NCBI GenBank assembly: GCA_023386585.1
Contig: JAEWJM010000009.1
Coordinates: forward strand, 62,001 to 126,000
Source: Bacteroidota bacterium
GTDB taxonomy: Bacteria; Bacteroidota; Bacteroidia; Flavobacteriales; Flavobacteriaceae
Direction of reading: 5' to 3'
DNA: 64,000 nucleotides
The translations under genes were made by a program, and so were the position numbers. Shown one piece after another: positions 8,101 through 16,234 of the stretch. Under the pieces are notes generated by a model that was given only the letters and a program-made list of their open reading frames with translations, made no database searches and had not been told where the DNA came from. Position 1 is the first letter of the stretch. The number at the start of each line of letters is the position of its first letter.

Positions 8101-9624
8101 TTCCTTTTCTATATTAAAATGATCACTTAGAGAATATCGTTGGAGCGTTTGACCAACGATTACAAAGAGTTGCTGATTGATCAATAGCATGTCTCTGAGC
8201 CTGTCTTTTTGAATATTATAGATATAGATGCTTGATAAATATGTATTATCGCGCGTATTGTATACATCTACAATTGCGGCTCTCTTCCACATTTCGACTG
8301 TTTCGAAACGCCCACGTAGTTTTGAATTGATCAAAAGCAGATTTCGGTTGTAGGTACTTAGATTATTTACCGGGCCTGACGATGAAACCAGTTTTTGTTG
8401 TTTAAGATCTTCGATGTATGCTATTTTGATATTTGCACGACTGGTTGTGTCTATTGTTTTGCCACGATATAAAAGATGGAGGTCGTCATCAGTAACAATA
8501 AACTGGTTTCGGTAGTAGTAGGTGTAAATCATTTTTTTTGACTCTTGATCAAAATGCATCATTCCGTCGCTGTCAAAATAGCCATCAATCTGCTTTTGAA
8601 GGAGTTCGGGATGGTATGTTATTTTCACCGGCTTGCGGAAATTCAAGTGCCCAAGCACATGGGCTGCTGACAATTTGTGCCTAGACCTAAAAGCAATTGT
8701 CATCGAATCTATAGCTTCAATCATTGAGAAATATGGTACGTCATTGGATTTTACGGTGGTAGCCTTCCACTGGCCGATTTTACCACGGTAAACCACAGGT
8801 ACGGTTCCATCCACTAGGAAGAAGTATGCACCGGCGATTCGAAGTTGCACGCGCCGAAATGGATGGTTGTAGAAGTCAAGCGTTATCTTAAAATGTTTTT
8901 TGGTTTTGAATGTTATGTCATATTCAAAAACATGCAGTGGCGCCATATAGTCGCCGATATAGATTTTGTCCTGGCTGTAACCGGCAAAGTATAATGTATT
9001 GTTGTGAAGTTGGGTTTCTGCGGTTTTGGGTGCCGCGCCCTGGATAAATCTTCTTATGAAGGGGTTTTCTTCGTGTAGTTTATTTTCGGATGTAACATAT
9101 AATGTTGTTATTGTAGCTGTACCGAGGACAGCCAAGATTGCTAGTGACAGGAAGGGTTTTAAAATTCTTTTCCGTTCAGGAGTCTCTTTTTCCGAGTTTG
9201 ATTTTCGGGAAAGATTGCTTCCTGCTATAATACCCCACACCGCTAAAAGGCAGAAGGCGACGTTGAAAATCAGGTGGCCTTTCCATTCCATTTTTTCGAG
9301 AATGCCACCGCAGGAACATGGAATGAATGAGCTGTAATTTAAAATCACCACTATGTAGGCCGTGAACATGATCATCATTAAAAAAGCGGCATACAGGCCA
9401 ATCAGCCTTGATTTAGGAATAGACAGTGCAATTGCAATAATGATTTCAACAGTCAGGACAGCGTATGAAATAAAACCAGTAAACGCGCTCAACAATGGGG
9501 ATTGACCAAGCTGAGCCTGAAAGTTTTTGAATTCGAGAATTTTGCTTACTGCTGCGTAAACGAACAACAGGATAAACAAATAACCAATTATTGCGACCAA
9601 CCGATTTTTGCTTAGAATTGCCAT
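8086..9624 (-). CDS. MauE/DoxX-family redox membrane protein fused to a C-terminal periplasmic propeller-like domain
   Basis: Residues 1 to about 150 hold four or five membrane helices of the MauE/DoxX type (LFILLFVYAAVSKILEF is the first), with a Cys pair in PCSCGGILEKMEW between helices. Residues 160-180 form one more helix, and the remaining 330 residues are a beta-rich domain with repeated strand pattern, probably a six-bladed propeller facing the periplasm. MauE is known to support disulfide formation in methylamine dehydrogenase; here no mau genes are present, and the partner is the DUF6520 peptide gene directly downstream. An AraC-type regulator gene lies upstream on the same strand, and an 18-bp palindrome sits in the 88-bp gap between them. 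The substrate of the redox activity is unknown. Confidence 0.75.
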   Translation of the reverse strand: MAILSKNRLVAIIGYLFILLFVYAAVSKILEFKNFQAQLGQSPLLSAFTGFISYAVLTVEIIIAIALSIPKSRLIGLYAAFLMMIMFTAYIVVILNYSSFIPCSCGGILEKMEWKGHLIFNVAFCLLAVWGIIAGSNLSRKSNSEKETPERKRILKPFLSLAILAVLGTATITTLYVTSENKLHEENPFIRRFIQGAAPKTAETQLHNNTLYFAGYSQDKIYIGDYMAPLHVFEYDITFKTKKHFKITLDFYNHPFRRVQLRIAGAYFFLVDGTVPVVYRGKIGQWKATTVKSNDVPYFSMIEAIDSMTIAFRSRHKLSAAHVLGHLNFRKPVKITYHPELLQKQIDGYFDSDGMMHFDQESKKMIYTYYYRNQFIVTDDDLHLLYRGKTIDTTSRANIKIAYIEDLKQQKLVSSSGPVNNLSTYNRNLLLINSKLRGRFETVEMWKRAAIVDVYNTRDNTYLSSIYIYNIQKDRLRDMLLINQQLFVIVGQTLQRYSLSDHFNIEKEITGR

Positions 9625-9672
9625 GTTCAGATTTTATTTTGTAAAGCTCTGATTATGAATCGTCCATGGCAT

Positions 9673-9690
9673 TACAATTCGGGAATTGTA
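9673..9690. promoter_or_regulatory. 18-bp palindrome, candidate operator upstream of the MauE-propeller gene
   Basis: TACAATTC-GG-GAATTGTA is perfectly symmetric around a GG centre. It lies about 50 bp upstream of the MauE-propeller start and 23 bp after the AraC-type regulator gene. It has no T-run, so an operator is more likely than a terminator, but this is inference. Confidence 0.4.
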
Positions 9691-9712
9691 TATTGCAATA
9701 AAGATTTTCGGT

Positions 9713-10615
9713 TTATAGTTCACTGACTGGTGGCCGTTTCAAATCTGTTGGTGCGTACTTGAATCGCTTTTTAAAAGCTTTGTAGAAGTTTGTGTAATCG
9801 TTGAAGCCACAGGCAAACGCAATTGTTTTAATCGGCGTGTTTGTCTGCTGTATTTCAAGGTGGGCTTTTTTCAGGCGTTCTTCATTGTAGAAGTGATAGA
9901 TACTTGTTTTGAAAAAATGACGAAAGCCATCCTTCAGTCTGAATTCGTTTGTGCCAAACATCTTTGACAGTTCCTTGGCTGATGGTAGCGGTTCTTCGAG
10001 ATTGTCTAGTATATAATCGTAGAGGCTTTGGATTAGTGCGGCGTCGGTTTGTTTAGGTTTAACCTCAGATGCCGATCTTGACCCAGCGACTTGGTCTGTT
10101 AGAATTGTTGTTACAGAACTGATTACTATCTTGTCGCTGTAGATAAGCCTTGACACTGTGCAGAATGATGGAATTAAATGGTTGTCTTCGGCGATGAATA
10201 CAAGTTGAATTGTTTCGTGAAAATTATGGTCTTCTGCGGCCTCCAATTTTTTAGCTTTCCAGAGTGGTTGGGATTGTTTGGCTATAAGGTCTGAAAAATC
10301 CATCCCGAATAGTTTGCTTTCAGCATAACCAAGAATTTTAGGAACATCGGCTGTAAAACTGTTAATTATCAAGTGCCTTTCTAAGACGATTGTAAGTTGA
10401 AGTAGGTTTTGGTAGGTGAAATGTGGATTTACATGACCAGCTTTTAAAATCGCCGGGTGCATCTGTTCAGCTATTTTGTTGATCAGTCGGGCAAGTTGGT
10501 CCAGTTCGTCGTTTTGGGCGCTTTCCTTCAACCGGAACGTAAGGTTTCCGGTTGCCATTTCAAACAGCATCTGATACAGGTTGCGTACCCGATCGTGGTT
10601 CGAGGTTTTATTCAT
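9713..10615 (-). CDS. AraC family transcriptional regulator with PAS-like sensor domain
   Basis: The C-terminal 100 residues (about 200-295) are an AraC/XylS double helix-turn-helix: FGTNEFRLKDGFRHFFKTSI, then KTIAFACGFNDYTNFYKAFK and a final FKYAPTDLKR. Residues about 65-175 look like a PAS domain (VLERHLIINSFTADVPKILG to IYSDKIVISSV). The first 55 residues (MATGNLTFRLKES...DELDQLARLINKIAEQM) resemble a HAMP-type linker, but no membrane helix is present, so the protein is cytoplasmic. It probably controls the MauE-propeller/DUF6520 genes that follow on the same strand; the effector is unknown. Confidence 0.85.
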   Translation of the reverse strand: MNKTSNHDRVRNLYQMLFEMATGNLTFRLKESAQNDELDQLARLINKIAEQMHPAILKAGHVNPHFTYQNLLQLTIVLERHLIINSFTADVPKILGYAESKLFGMDFSDLIAKQSQPLWKAKKLEAAEDHNFHETIQLVFIAEDNHLIPSFCTVSRLIYSDKIVISSVTTILTDQVAGSRSASEVKPKQTDAALIQSLYDYILDNLEEPLPSAKELSKMFGTNEFRLKDGFRHFFKTSIYHFYNEERLKKAHLEIQQTNTPIKTIAFACGFNDYTNFYKAFKKRFKYAPTDLKRPPVSEL

Positions 10616-10843
10616 TATATATGTTTTGGAATTGCTAGCGGAAGAAGTAGCCCAAAATTATATAATGTGATTGTGGATTGCTAAAAGTATGGTGTTGGAT
10701 TCTGGAATTGAATAGCTGAATTAGTAAAATGTTAAAGATTTGATTGCGATCTTATCTCAACCAAACAAATCACAAGTGTTACTGTTAATTGCGTTTAAGC
10801 TGAAAGGCTGGTTAGGAGAATGGACAATATTGGTTAATAAATT
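10616..10843. other. intergenic region upstream of the AraC-type regulator
   Basis: AT-rich; no gene, strong hairpin or canonical promoter was recognised. It separates the regulator group from the CoiA-like/integrase group. Confidence 0.3.
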
Positions 10844-12310
10844 TTATTCAAACGATTTATTACACTGCCAATTTTGTATTATTTCCAAAAATGTCTTTTT
10901 ATCGATTTTCCGTAAAGTGTTTTCATTTACAATTTCAAATATGGCATTTTCAAAATCCAAATATATTTTCCTTTCAGAATAGTCCCAACTTTTTCTACGA
11001 TGCTTCCAATTGTAAGAATACAAACCTTTTAGTCTTTTCATCGCGTTATAACGATCATTAGTGTGTTGCTTTTCCATCCGAGCAAACATTTCATTTTGTT
11101 CGACGGCTTCAATTTCTTTCACAGAAATAATTTTTGCCTTCTTAGCACTCAACTTGTGATTTAAAACTTCTAAAGATAATTTTAATTCATCGCGCTCAAT
11201 CTCGACACTTTTCCTTAACGCATCTAGGTAGGATTTGATTTCTGTTCCAGTCTTTATAATCAAGGTTTGTTGCTCATTTTCATATTCATCGATTTGCTGT
11301 TTGATCGAATCAGTTGTTGCTTGTATTCGTTCCACTTTTTCGTCGAGGTTTACTAGCAAAATAAATTTTGGATTACGACCTACTTGCCGAAACTCCTGTT
11401 CTGATTTAAGTGTTAATGTATTTGGAAACAAACCGTCTTCGCTGCCTTTTTCGATTAAAATGCATTTGCTAAAAAACGCGGGTGAAATTTGATCGGCTGT
11501 CGCATGCTTGTATCGCTGATAGCCATTTATTTCGCAGCTTTTAAAATTGTCAATCTGTTGCATAACTGACTGATTTTTTTCAATCGCTTCGTTGGCTTTG
11601 CTGATTTTCTCTTTGATCTCTGCGAATTGACTCCGACTTTCAGACTTAAACTCTGAAAGAACACCGAAATAGGAATACTTGCTTGTAATATATTCCCGGG
11701 TTTTACTTTCGATCTCGTTTTCAAACAGATCAATTTCTTTGAGGTCTGAAATGCTACTGGATAATTTCCACGATTTGTCTCTAATCTTCGCTTCAATATC
11801 GCGACACTTGTCTTTTAATTTTTCTACTGCAAAACTGTCGATATTGGGATTGAAATTATACATCTGGCGATGCTCGTCGTCCAATTGTTTCAATCTACTT
11901 TTTACCAGGCTCCAAATGATAAAATTATCCTTAAAATTATTTGCGTTGATAAGCCAAACAATATTGCCATAGAACCGTTCCCTAATTTTTATCGTCGTGC
12001 TAGAAATGGAGGAGTTTTGTAATTCTAGAACTAAACCATTAGGAGTTCTGATGTCGGCAATGTGTTTTTCATAATTTTCTTCGATTATAACTTCTTGCCA
12101 ATCTTTAGGAAATTCATTTTTCCATTCCCGGTGCCAATCCGATTCACTTTCCTTCCAGGAATCACAAAGGGATAAATTAGAATGTCGCCAGTGATCAATA
12201 TTTATCTCACCGCAGTACGCGCGTACTTCGTTTCTGCAAAGCTGGCAAATTCCTGTACGTCCTTTCGTTGGATATATACGGTTATTATTGTGGTCTATAG
12301 CAATTAACAT
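10844..12310 (-). CDS. CoiA-like (competence-type) nuclease with long coiled coil
   Basis: The start is set at the ATG giving MLIAIDHNNNRIYP; the 18 codons upstream lack family features. Residues 20-45 hold a zinc-ribbon-like CQLC pair followed by IDHWRH. Residues about 60-115 hold the PD-(D/E)XK nuclease core of CoiA: HREW, HIADIRTPNG (Asp) and LELQNSSIS (E-x-Q). Residues about 150-440 are charged and helix-rich with several coiled-coil segments. CoiA proteins process incoming DNA in competent Gram-positive bacteria; in Bacteroidetes such genes are often found in mobile islands and their role is unclear. Here it follows the integrase on the same strand, with a hairpin between them, and is probably island cargo. 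Confidence 0.75.
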   Translation of the reverse strand: MLIAIDHNNNRIYPTKGRTGICQLCRNEVRAYCGEINIDHWRHSNLSLCDSWKESESDWHREWKNEFPKDWQEVIIEENYEKHIADIRTPNGLVLELQNSSISSTTIKIRERFYGNIVWLINANNFKDNFIIWSLVKSRLKQLDDEHRQMYNFNPNIDSFAVEKLKDKCRDIEAKIRDKSWKLSSSISDLKEIDLFENEIESKTREYITSKYSYFGVLSEFKSESRSQFAEIKEKISKANEAIEKNQSVMQQIDNFKSCEINGYQRYKHATADQISPAFFSKCILIEKGSEDGLFPNTLTLKSEQEFRQVGRNPKFILLVNLDEKVERIQATTDSIKQQIDEYENEQQTLIIKTGTEIKSYLDALRKSVEIERDELKLSLEVLNHKLSAKKAKIISVKEIEAVEQNEMFARMEKQHTNDRYNAMKRLKGLYSYNWKHRRKSWDYSERKIYLDFENAIFEIVNENTLRKIDKKTFLEIIQNWQCNKSFE

Positions 12311-12375
12311 TAAAGCAACTTTTTTACTCAAATATACAGAAACAAGAAGTAGATTTATATTCACTTTGAACTAAA

Positions 12376-12400
12376 GAAAAGGCTGTTTATCAGCCTTTTT
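12376..12400 (-). terminator. hairpin overlapping the integrase stop codon
   Basis: AAAGGCTG (12378-12385), loop TTTAT, CAGCCTTT (12391-12398). Read on the minus strand it ends in TTTTC, a modest T-run, so it should separate integrase from the CoiA-like gene. Confidence 0.55.
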
Positions 12401-13658
12401 TTAGTTTTATGATTTGATTATCCTTTGAAACTAGTGGAGCACTATGGCTAACAAATTTTGCTCGTAAGTTCTGCATATCTTCACTAACCTTCTTATCAAG
12501 AACTCTGGCGTAATGTTGAGTAGTTTGGATATTTTTATGACCTAGCATTTTACTTACACTTTCAATCGGTACGCCGTTCGTTAAGGTTACAGAAGTAGCG
12601 AAAGTGTGTCTGGCCATATGAAAAGTAATTTCTTTTGAGATATCGCATAGGTCGCCAATCTCCTTCAAATATCCATTCATTTTTTGGTTACTAAGCACTG
12701 GCAGAATCCTATCTTCATTCAAGCATTTAGGGTGAGTAGCATATTTTTTGATTAGTTCTTCAGGAATCGGAAGCAAAGGAATCTTTGATTTCGTATCGGT
12801 TTTCTGCCGATTTTTAAAGATCCATTTCTGGCCATCAATGCCAATGCCTATGTGATCGTGTTTCAAGCCTTTTACATCGACATAAGCTAAACCAGTAAAG
12901 CAACAGAAGATGAAGATGTCACGGACAAGTTCCAGTCGCGGTGTGCGAAATTTTTTGTTGTAAATGCTTTGAATTTCTTCTTCGGTCAGAAATTCTGTTT
13001 CCACTTCTTTCATAACGCCGACATATTTTGCGAATGGATCTTTCTCGAGCCAATCATTACTAAGGCAAATCTTGATTATTTTTCTGAGATTACGCACATA
13101 TTTTACTGCTGTGTTATTGCTGCAGCGTTTGATACTACGCAGATAGAATTCAAAATCGGTAATCATCGCAAAGTCAATCTTATCAATGGCGATATCGGTT
13201 TTCTCATATTTCCAAAACAAAAATTCTTCCAAGTGTTTTAATGAGATTTTAAATCGCTCTAAGGTGCCAGCGGCATATCCATTTCCTAAAAGACTTTCGA
13301 TTCGATTATTGTGGTCTTTATAAATTGGAATTATCATCCTGCCGCGATCATTATTTCCAAAAAGATGCTTTTTAAAATTCTCAACATTCAAAATTTCTTT
13401 CTTATGATTGAGCGTCATTTGAATGTCGATAATCTGTGATTTCAACGAATCAACATAATTATTGATTGAACGAGCTTCTTCTGAGTTACCTTTCATTTTC
13501 GACAGAACATCTGCCCATTTGGATTTTTCAATAAATCTTTTGGAACTGAATTCAAGTCGTTCGCCATTTACTGTAAGTCTGACATAAAGAGGTAATAGTC
13601 CGGTGGCAACAGTTTTTTTACTCCTCAAATAAAAATGCAATGTGATTTTTTCTTTCAT
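12390..13658 (-). CDS. tyrosine-type site-specific integrase
   Basis: A 422-residue recombinase of the Bacteroidetes integrase class. Residues 1-85 form the arm-binding domain (ITLHFYLRSKK...VRLTVNGERLEFS), about 110-200 the SAM-like core-binding domain, and 215-400 the catalytic domain. Visible catalytic residues are the Lys of TDTKSKIPL, HMAR (His and Arg II), the His of LGHKNIQTT and the nucleophile Tyr in HYARVLD. The first catalytic Arg is replaced: the motif reads TGLAYVD where TGLR is canonical, as in many Bacteroidetes enzymes and in the Arg I-lacking IntDOT. It lies 274 bp from tRNA-Val on the island side, which fits integration at that tRNA locus. It is full length and probably active. 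Confidence 0.93.
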   Translation of the reverse strand: MKEKITLHFYLRSKKTVATGLLPLYVRLTVNGERLEFSSKRFIEKSKWADVLSKMKGNSEEARSINNYVDSLKSQIIDIQMTLNHKKEILNVENFKKHLFGNNDRGRMIIPIYKDHNNRIESLLGNGYAAGTLERFKISLKHLEEFLFWKYEKTDIAIDKIDFAMITDFEFYLRSIKRCSNNTAVKYVRNLRKIIKICLSNDWLEKDPFAKYVGVMKEVETEFLTEEEIQSIYNKKFRTPRLELVRDIFIFCCFTGLAYVDVKGLKHDHIGIGIDGQKWIFKNRQKTDTKSKIPLLPIPEELIKKYATHPKCLNEDRILPVLSNQKMNGYLKEIGDLCDISKEITFHMARHTFATSVTLTNGVPIESVSKMLGHKNIQTTQHYARVLDKKVSEDMQNLRAKFVSHSAPLVSKDNQIIKLKKG

Positions 13659-13770
13659 GGTGGTAACCTTTTAATTATTATTCAATTTATTTTTCTGAGC
13701 AATAACAAACAAGATGTACAAATACTGAACAGGTTGGTGAACAGATTGTAGTGCCAATGTCTGCAAGGTT

Positions 13771-13832
13771 TTACGAGATTTAGCGATGCCCTTTGAGTGG
13801 GAATTTTGAAGGGCATCGCGTTTGCCTCGTAA
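13771..13832. repeat. nested inverted repeat between integrase and tRNA-Val
   Basis: Outer arms TTACGAG (13771-13777) and CTCGTAA (13826-13832) enclose inner 11-bp arms GCGATGCCCTT (13783-13793) and AAGGGCATCGC (13809-13819). The structure sits where an integrase would be expected to act and may be an att-related, arm-binding or transcribed hairpin. Confidence 0.5.
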
Positions 13833-13873
13833 GATTTAAGATTGAATGAATAATTTGCTGCCGACGTAAAAGC

Positions 13874-13908
13874 AAAAACCCCACAAATCCTAAGATTTGT
13901 GGGGTTTT
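13874..13908 (-). terminator. strong rho-independent terminator of tRNA-Val
   Basis: A 15-bp perfect stem (AAAACCCCACAAATC / GATTTGTGGGGTTTT) with a 4-base loop follows the tRNA on the minus strand and runs into a TTTTT tract. Confidence 0.85.
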
Positions 13909-13931
13909 GAAACCAAATGTACTTAAACTTG

Positions 13932-14006
13932 TGGGCGATGAGGGATTCGAACCCCCGACCCTCTGGGTGTAAACCAGATGCTCTGAACCAACTGAGCTAA
14001 TCGCCC
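13932..14006 (-). tRNA. tRNA-Val(UAC)
   Basis: The minus strand folds into a full cloverleaf: acceptor GGGCGAT/ATCGCCC with discriminator A, D-arm GCTC...GAGC, anticodon stem TCTGG/CCAGA around loop TTTACAC (anticodon TAC) and a T-arm with GGTTCGAAT. CCA is not encoded. It marks the boundary between the AT-rich accessory side and the core genes and is the probable integration target of the neighbouring integrase. Confidence 0.96.
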
Positions 14007-14086
14007 TTTTGTGCTTGCAGCTATTGCTGTTTGCGAGTGCAAATATAGGCTGTTTTTCATCAACACCAAATAAATTCGATAAAAGT

Positions 14087-15307
14087 TTACAAGATTTCTG
14101 CGACCACAAACGTGCTTCCACCAATATATACAAGGTCATTATTTGAAGCCGCAGAAAGCGCCGCGGCATATGCTTCATTCACAGTGCCATAGCGCTGTCC
14201 GATCAGACGATGCTGCATTGCGCTTTCCTGAAGCAGTTTCTCGTCGAGTCCGCGCGAAACAGCCGGCCTGCAAAAGTAATATCGGCCATCTTTCGGGAAA
14301 AGCGGCAGGACATCGTCGAGATTTTTGTCGTTCACCATCCCAATAACAAAGTGTCGCTCCGTGCAGGGAAGCTTTTCAATCTGCTTCATCACTGCTTCAA
14401 GTCCGTTGCGATTATGTGCAGTATCAGCAATCACCAAAGGTTTGTCCCGTAGCTTTTGCCAACGCCCCTGCAATCCTGTGTTTGGAACCACATTCAGTAA
14501 ACCGCTGCGAAGCGCTTCGTCAGAAATGGCAAGATTATCGCGCGCATTGAGGATCCGAACGGACTGAACTACTGTTTTTATATTGTGCCGCTGGTATTCG
14601 CCTTTCAAATCCGATTCATAAATTTCCCAAACAAGATTTGATGCAAAATAAATATCGGAGCCGGAGGTTGCCGCTTTGTTTTCAAAAACGGGTTTCGTCT
14701 CCGAAGTGTATTCTCCCACAACGACTGGAATTCCATTTTTGATTATTCCCGCTTTTTCGGTGGCGATCTGTTCCAACGAATTTCCAAGATAAGCCGTATG
14801 ATCCAGTCCAATATTGGTGATCACCGAAAGCAACGGCACGATTACATTCGTTGAGTCGAGTCGCCCGCCCATTCCGGTCTCAATAACGGCAATGTCGACT
14901 TTTGCCGAACGAAAGAAATCGAACGCGAGCCCGGTACACATTTCAAAAAAACTCAGATTGTTACCTTCAAAAAACTTCCGGTGCTCCTTGATAAATTCAA
15001 CCACGTATTCTTTAGGAATCTCGCACCCGTCGATTCGAATCCGCTCGCGGAAATCCTTTAAATGCGGCGACGTGAAGAGTCCGGTTTTATATCCCGCTTC
15101 CTGCAACACCGAGGCGAGCATGTGCGAAGTGGAGCCTTTTCCGTTGGTTCCGGCTACATGGATGAACCGCGTTTCCATTTCGGGATGGCCCAAATGGTCA
15201 CAAAGTTTTTCAATATTAGTAAGGTCGGTGCGATAAGCCGATCCGCCAACCTGCTGGTACATCGGCAGCTGCCGAAACATCCATTCGGTGGTTTCGTCGT
15301 AGGTCAA
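14087..15307 (-). CDS. folC: bifunctional folylpolyglutamate synthase/dihydrofolate synthase
   Basis: Joins glutamate to dihydropteroate or to tetrahydrofolate in the cytoplasm. With a TTG start at 15307, one base after the tonB stop, the product is 406 aa and begins MTYDETTEWMFRQLPMYQ, which is the usual beginning of flavobacterial FolC; longer starts would run into tonB. The Mur-ligase-type P-loop GTNGKGST is at residues 53-60, followed by LFTSPHL, VIETGMGGRLDSTNV, TNIGLDHT, KAGIIK and DTAHNRNG in family order. The one-base spacing to tonB suggests translational coupling. Confidence 0.93.
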   Translation of the reverse strand: MTYDETTEWMFRQLPMYQQVGGSAYRTDLTNIEKLCDHLGHPEMETRFIHVAGTNGKGSTSHMLASVLQEAGYKTGLFTSPHLKDFRERIRIDGCEIPKEYVVEFIKEHRKFFEGNNLSFFEMCTGLAFDFFRSAKVDIAVIETGMGGRLDSTNVIVPLLSVITNIGLDHTAYLGNSLEQIATEKAGIIKNGIPVVVGEYTSETKPVFENKAATSGSDIYFASNLVWEIYESDLKGEYQRHNIKTVVQSVRILNARDNLAISDEALRSGLLNVVPNTGLQGRWQKLRDKPLVIADTAHNRNGLEAVMKQIEKLPCTERHFVIGMVNDKNLDDVLPLFPKDGRYYFCRPAVSRGLDEKLLQESAMQHRLIGQRYGTVNEAYAAALSAASNNDLVYIGGSTFVVAEIL

Positions 15308-15308
15308 C

Positions 15309-16181
15309 TTACTCGGTAAGCTTGAAGTTATAGATAATTTTGCCGGACTGGGTTTCCGGTGCATTGGCGCTTGGCTGCCACTTGGTTTTCATGGCTGCAA
15401 TTTCCGCTTGGCTCGCAAGGCATTGCGCCGCATTTGTAGTTCCGCGATCGCCGGCTTTGGCGCTTATCACGTTTCCATTACGGTCAACGATAATGCGCAC
15501 TGCAACTTGTCCCTGTTCATTGCAAGTATAAGCAGGCTGTGGTTTGGTCAATGGTTTTCGGCCGGCGAGTGAATAGTTTCCGTTGCCGTTACCAACACCG
15601 CTGCCGCTGCCGCTTCCATAGCCGCTTCCGGTACCGATTCCTTGTCCGGAACCGTTTCCGCCGCCACTTCCCGTACCAGATCCACCGCCGCCATCATAAC
15701 CGGAAGCATTGGCATTTCCGTTGGCTTTGCCTTTGTTGCCCGCAACATTATCGCTTCCGTCTCCGGATTTATCGGTACCGTTTAATAGGTCGTCAATGGC
15801 GCTTTTAGTGGATTTGGATGGTTTTGGTGCAGGCGCGACCACCGGTTTGACATCCTGCTTCGGTTTTTCAACCGGTTTTTTCACATCGGCAATTGCAGGA
15901 GCGTCGGCGTTGTCGCTAACCAGGATTTCCTTATCGACCTGCGGCGCGGGCTGCACTGGCTTTGGCGCCGACCGAACCACTTCGGTTGACGTATAATTGT
16001 CGCCGGATCCGAATTCACTATTACCAAAATTCACGGCAATATCGCCGCCACCGCCGCCGCCTTCAAGGTCGGTTACCGTAGTCTCGCTGATCTTCAACAG
16101 AAAAAACAGCAGAAACAACAGAACAAATGAAGCAGTGGTATATAAAAAGGATTTCCTTTCCTGTTCGGTATTTAATATCAT
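15309..16181 (-). CDS. energy transducer TonB-family protein
   Basis: The start is set at the ATG giving MILNTEQERKSFLYTTASFV, with a single N-terminal membrane helix (residues 15-33) anchoring the protein in the inner membrane. Then come an acidic Gly stretch, a Pro/Lys/Val region (KPVEKPKQDVKPVVAPAPKP), a long Gly/Ser/Asn-rich linker (about 140-200) and a C-terminal TonB-like fold (AYTCNEQGQVAVRIIVDRNG to YNFKLTE). TonB proteins carry proton-motive energy from ExbB/ExbD to outer-membrane receptors. No exbB or exbD is present next to it, although I recall these genes commonly precede it in related genomes. It is followed by folC after one base. Confidence 0.85.
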   Translation of the reverse strand: MILNTEQERKSFLYTTASFVLLFLLFFLLKISETTVTDLEGGGGGGDIAVNFGNSEFGSGDNYTSTEVVRSAPKPVQPAPQVDKEILVSDNADAPAIADVKKPVEKPKQDVKPVVAPAPKPSKSTKSAIDDLLNGTDKSGDGSDNVAGNKGKANGNANASGYDGGGGSGTGSGGGNGSGQGIGTGSGYGSGSGSGVGNGNGNYSLAGRKPLTKPQPAYTCNEQGQVAVRIIVDRNGNVISAKAGDRGTTNAAQCLASQAEIAAMKTKWQPSANAPETQSGKIIYNFKLTE

Positions 16182-16234
16182 CGTCTTCAGTTTATACGCA
16201 CGCAAATATAACGTGTTCGCGCAAATTTAATTGT

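Noticed and set aside
13932..13960. search for a second att copy of the tRNA-Val 3' end
   Set aside because: No duplicate of the tRNA end was found elsewhere in the window, so no attachment-site pair can be called here.
15539..15996. open frames antisense to the TonB linker
   Set aside because: They arise from the Gly/Ser-rich codon run of TonB; compositions are biased and no motifs are present.
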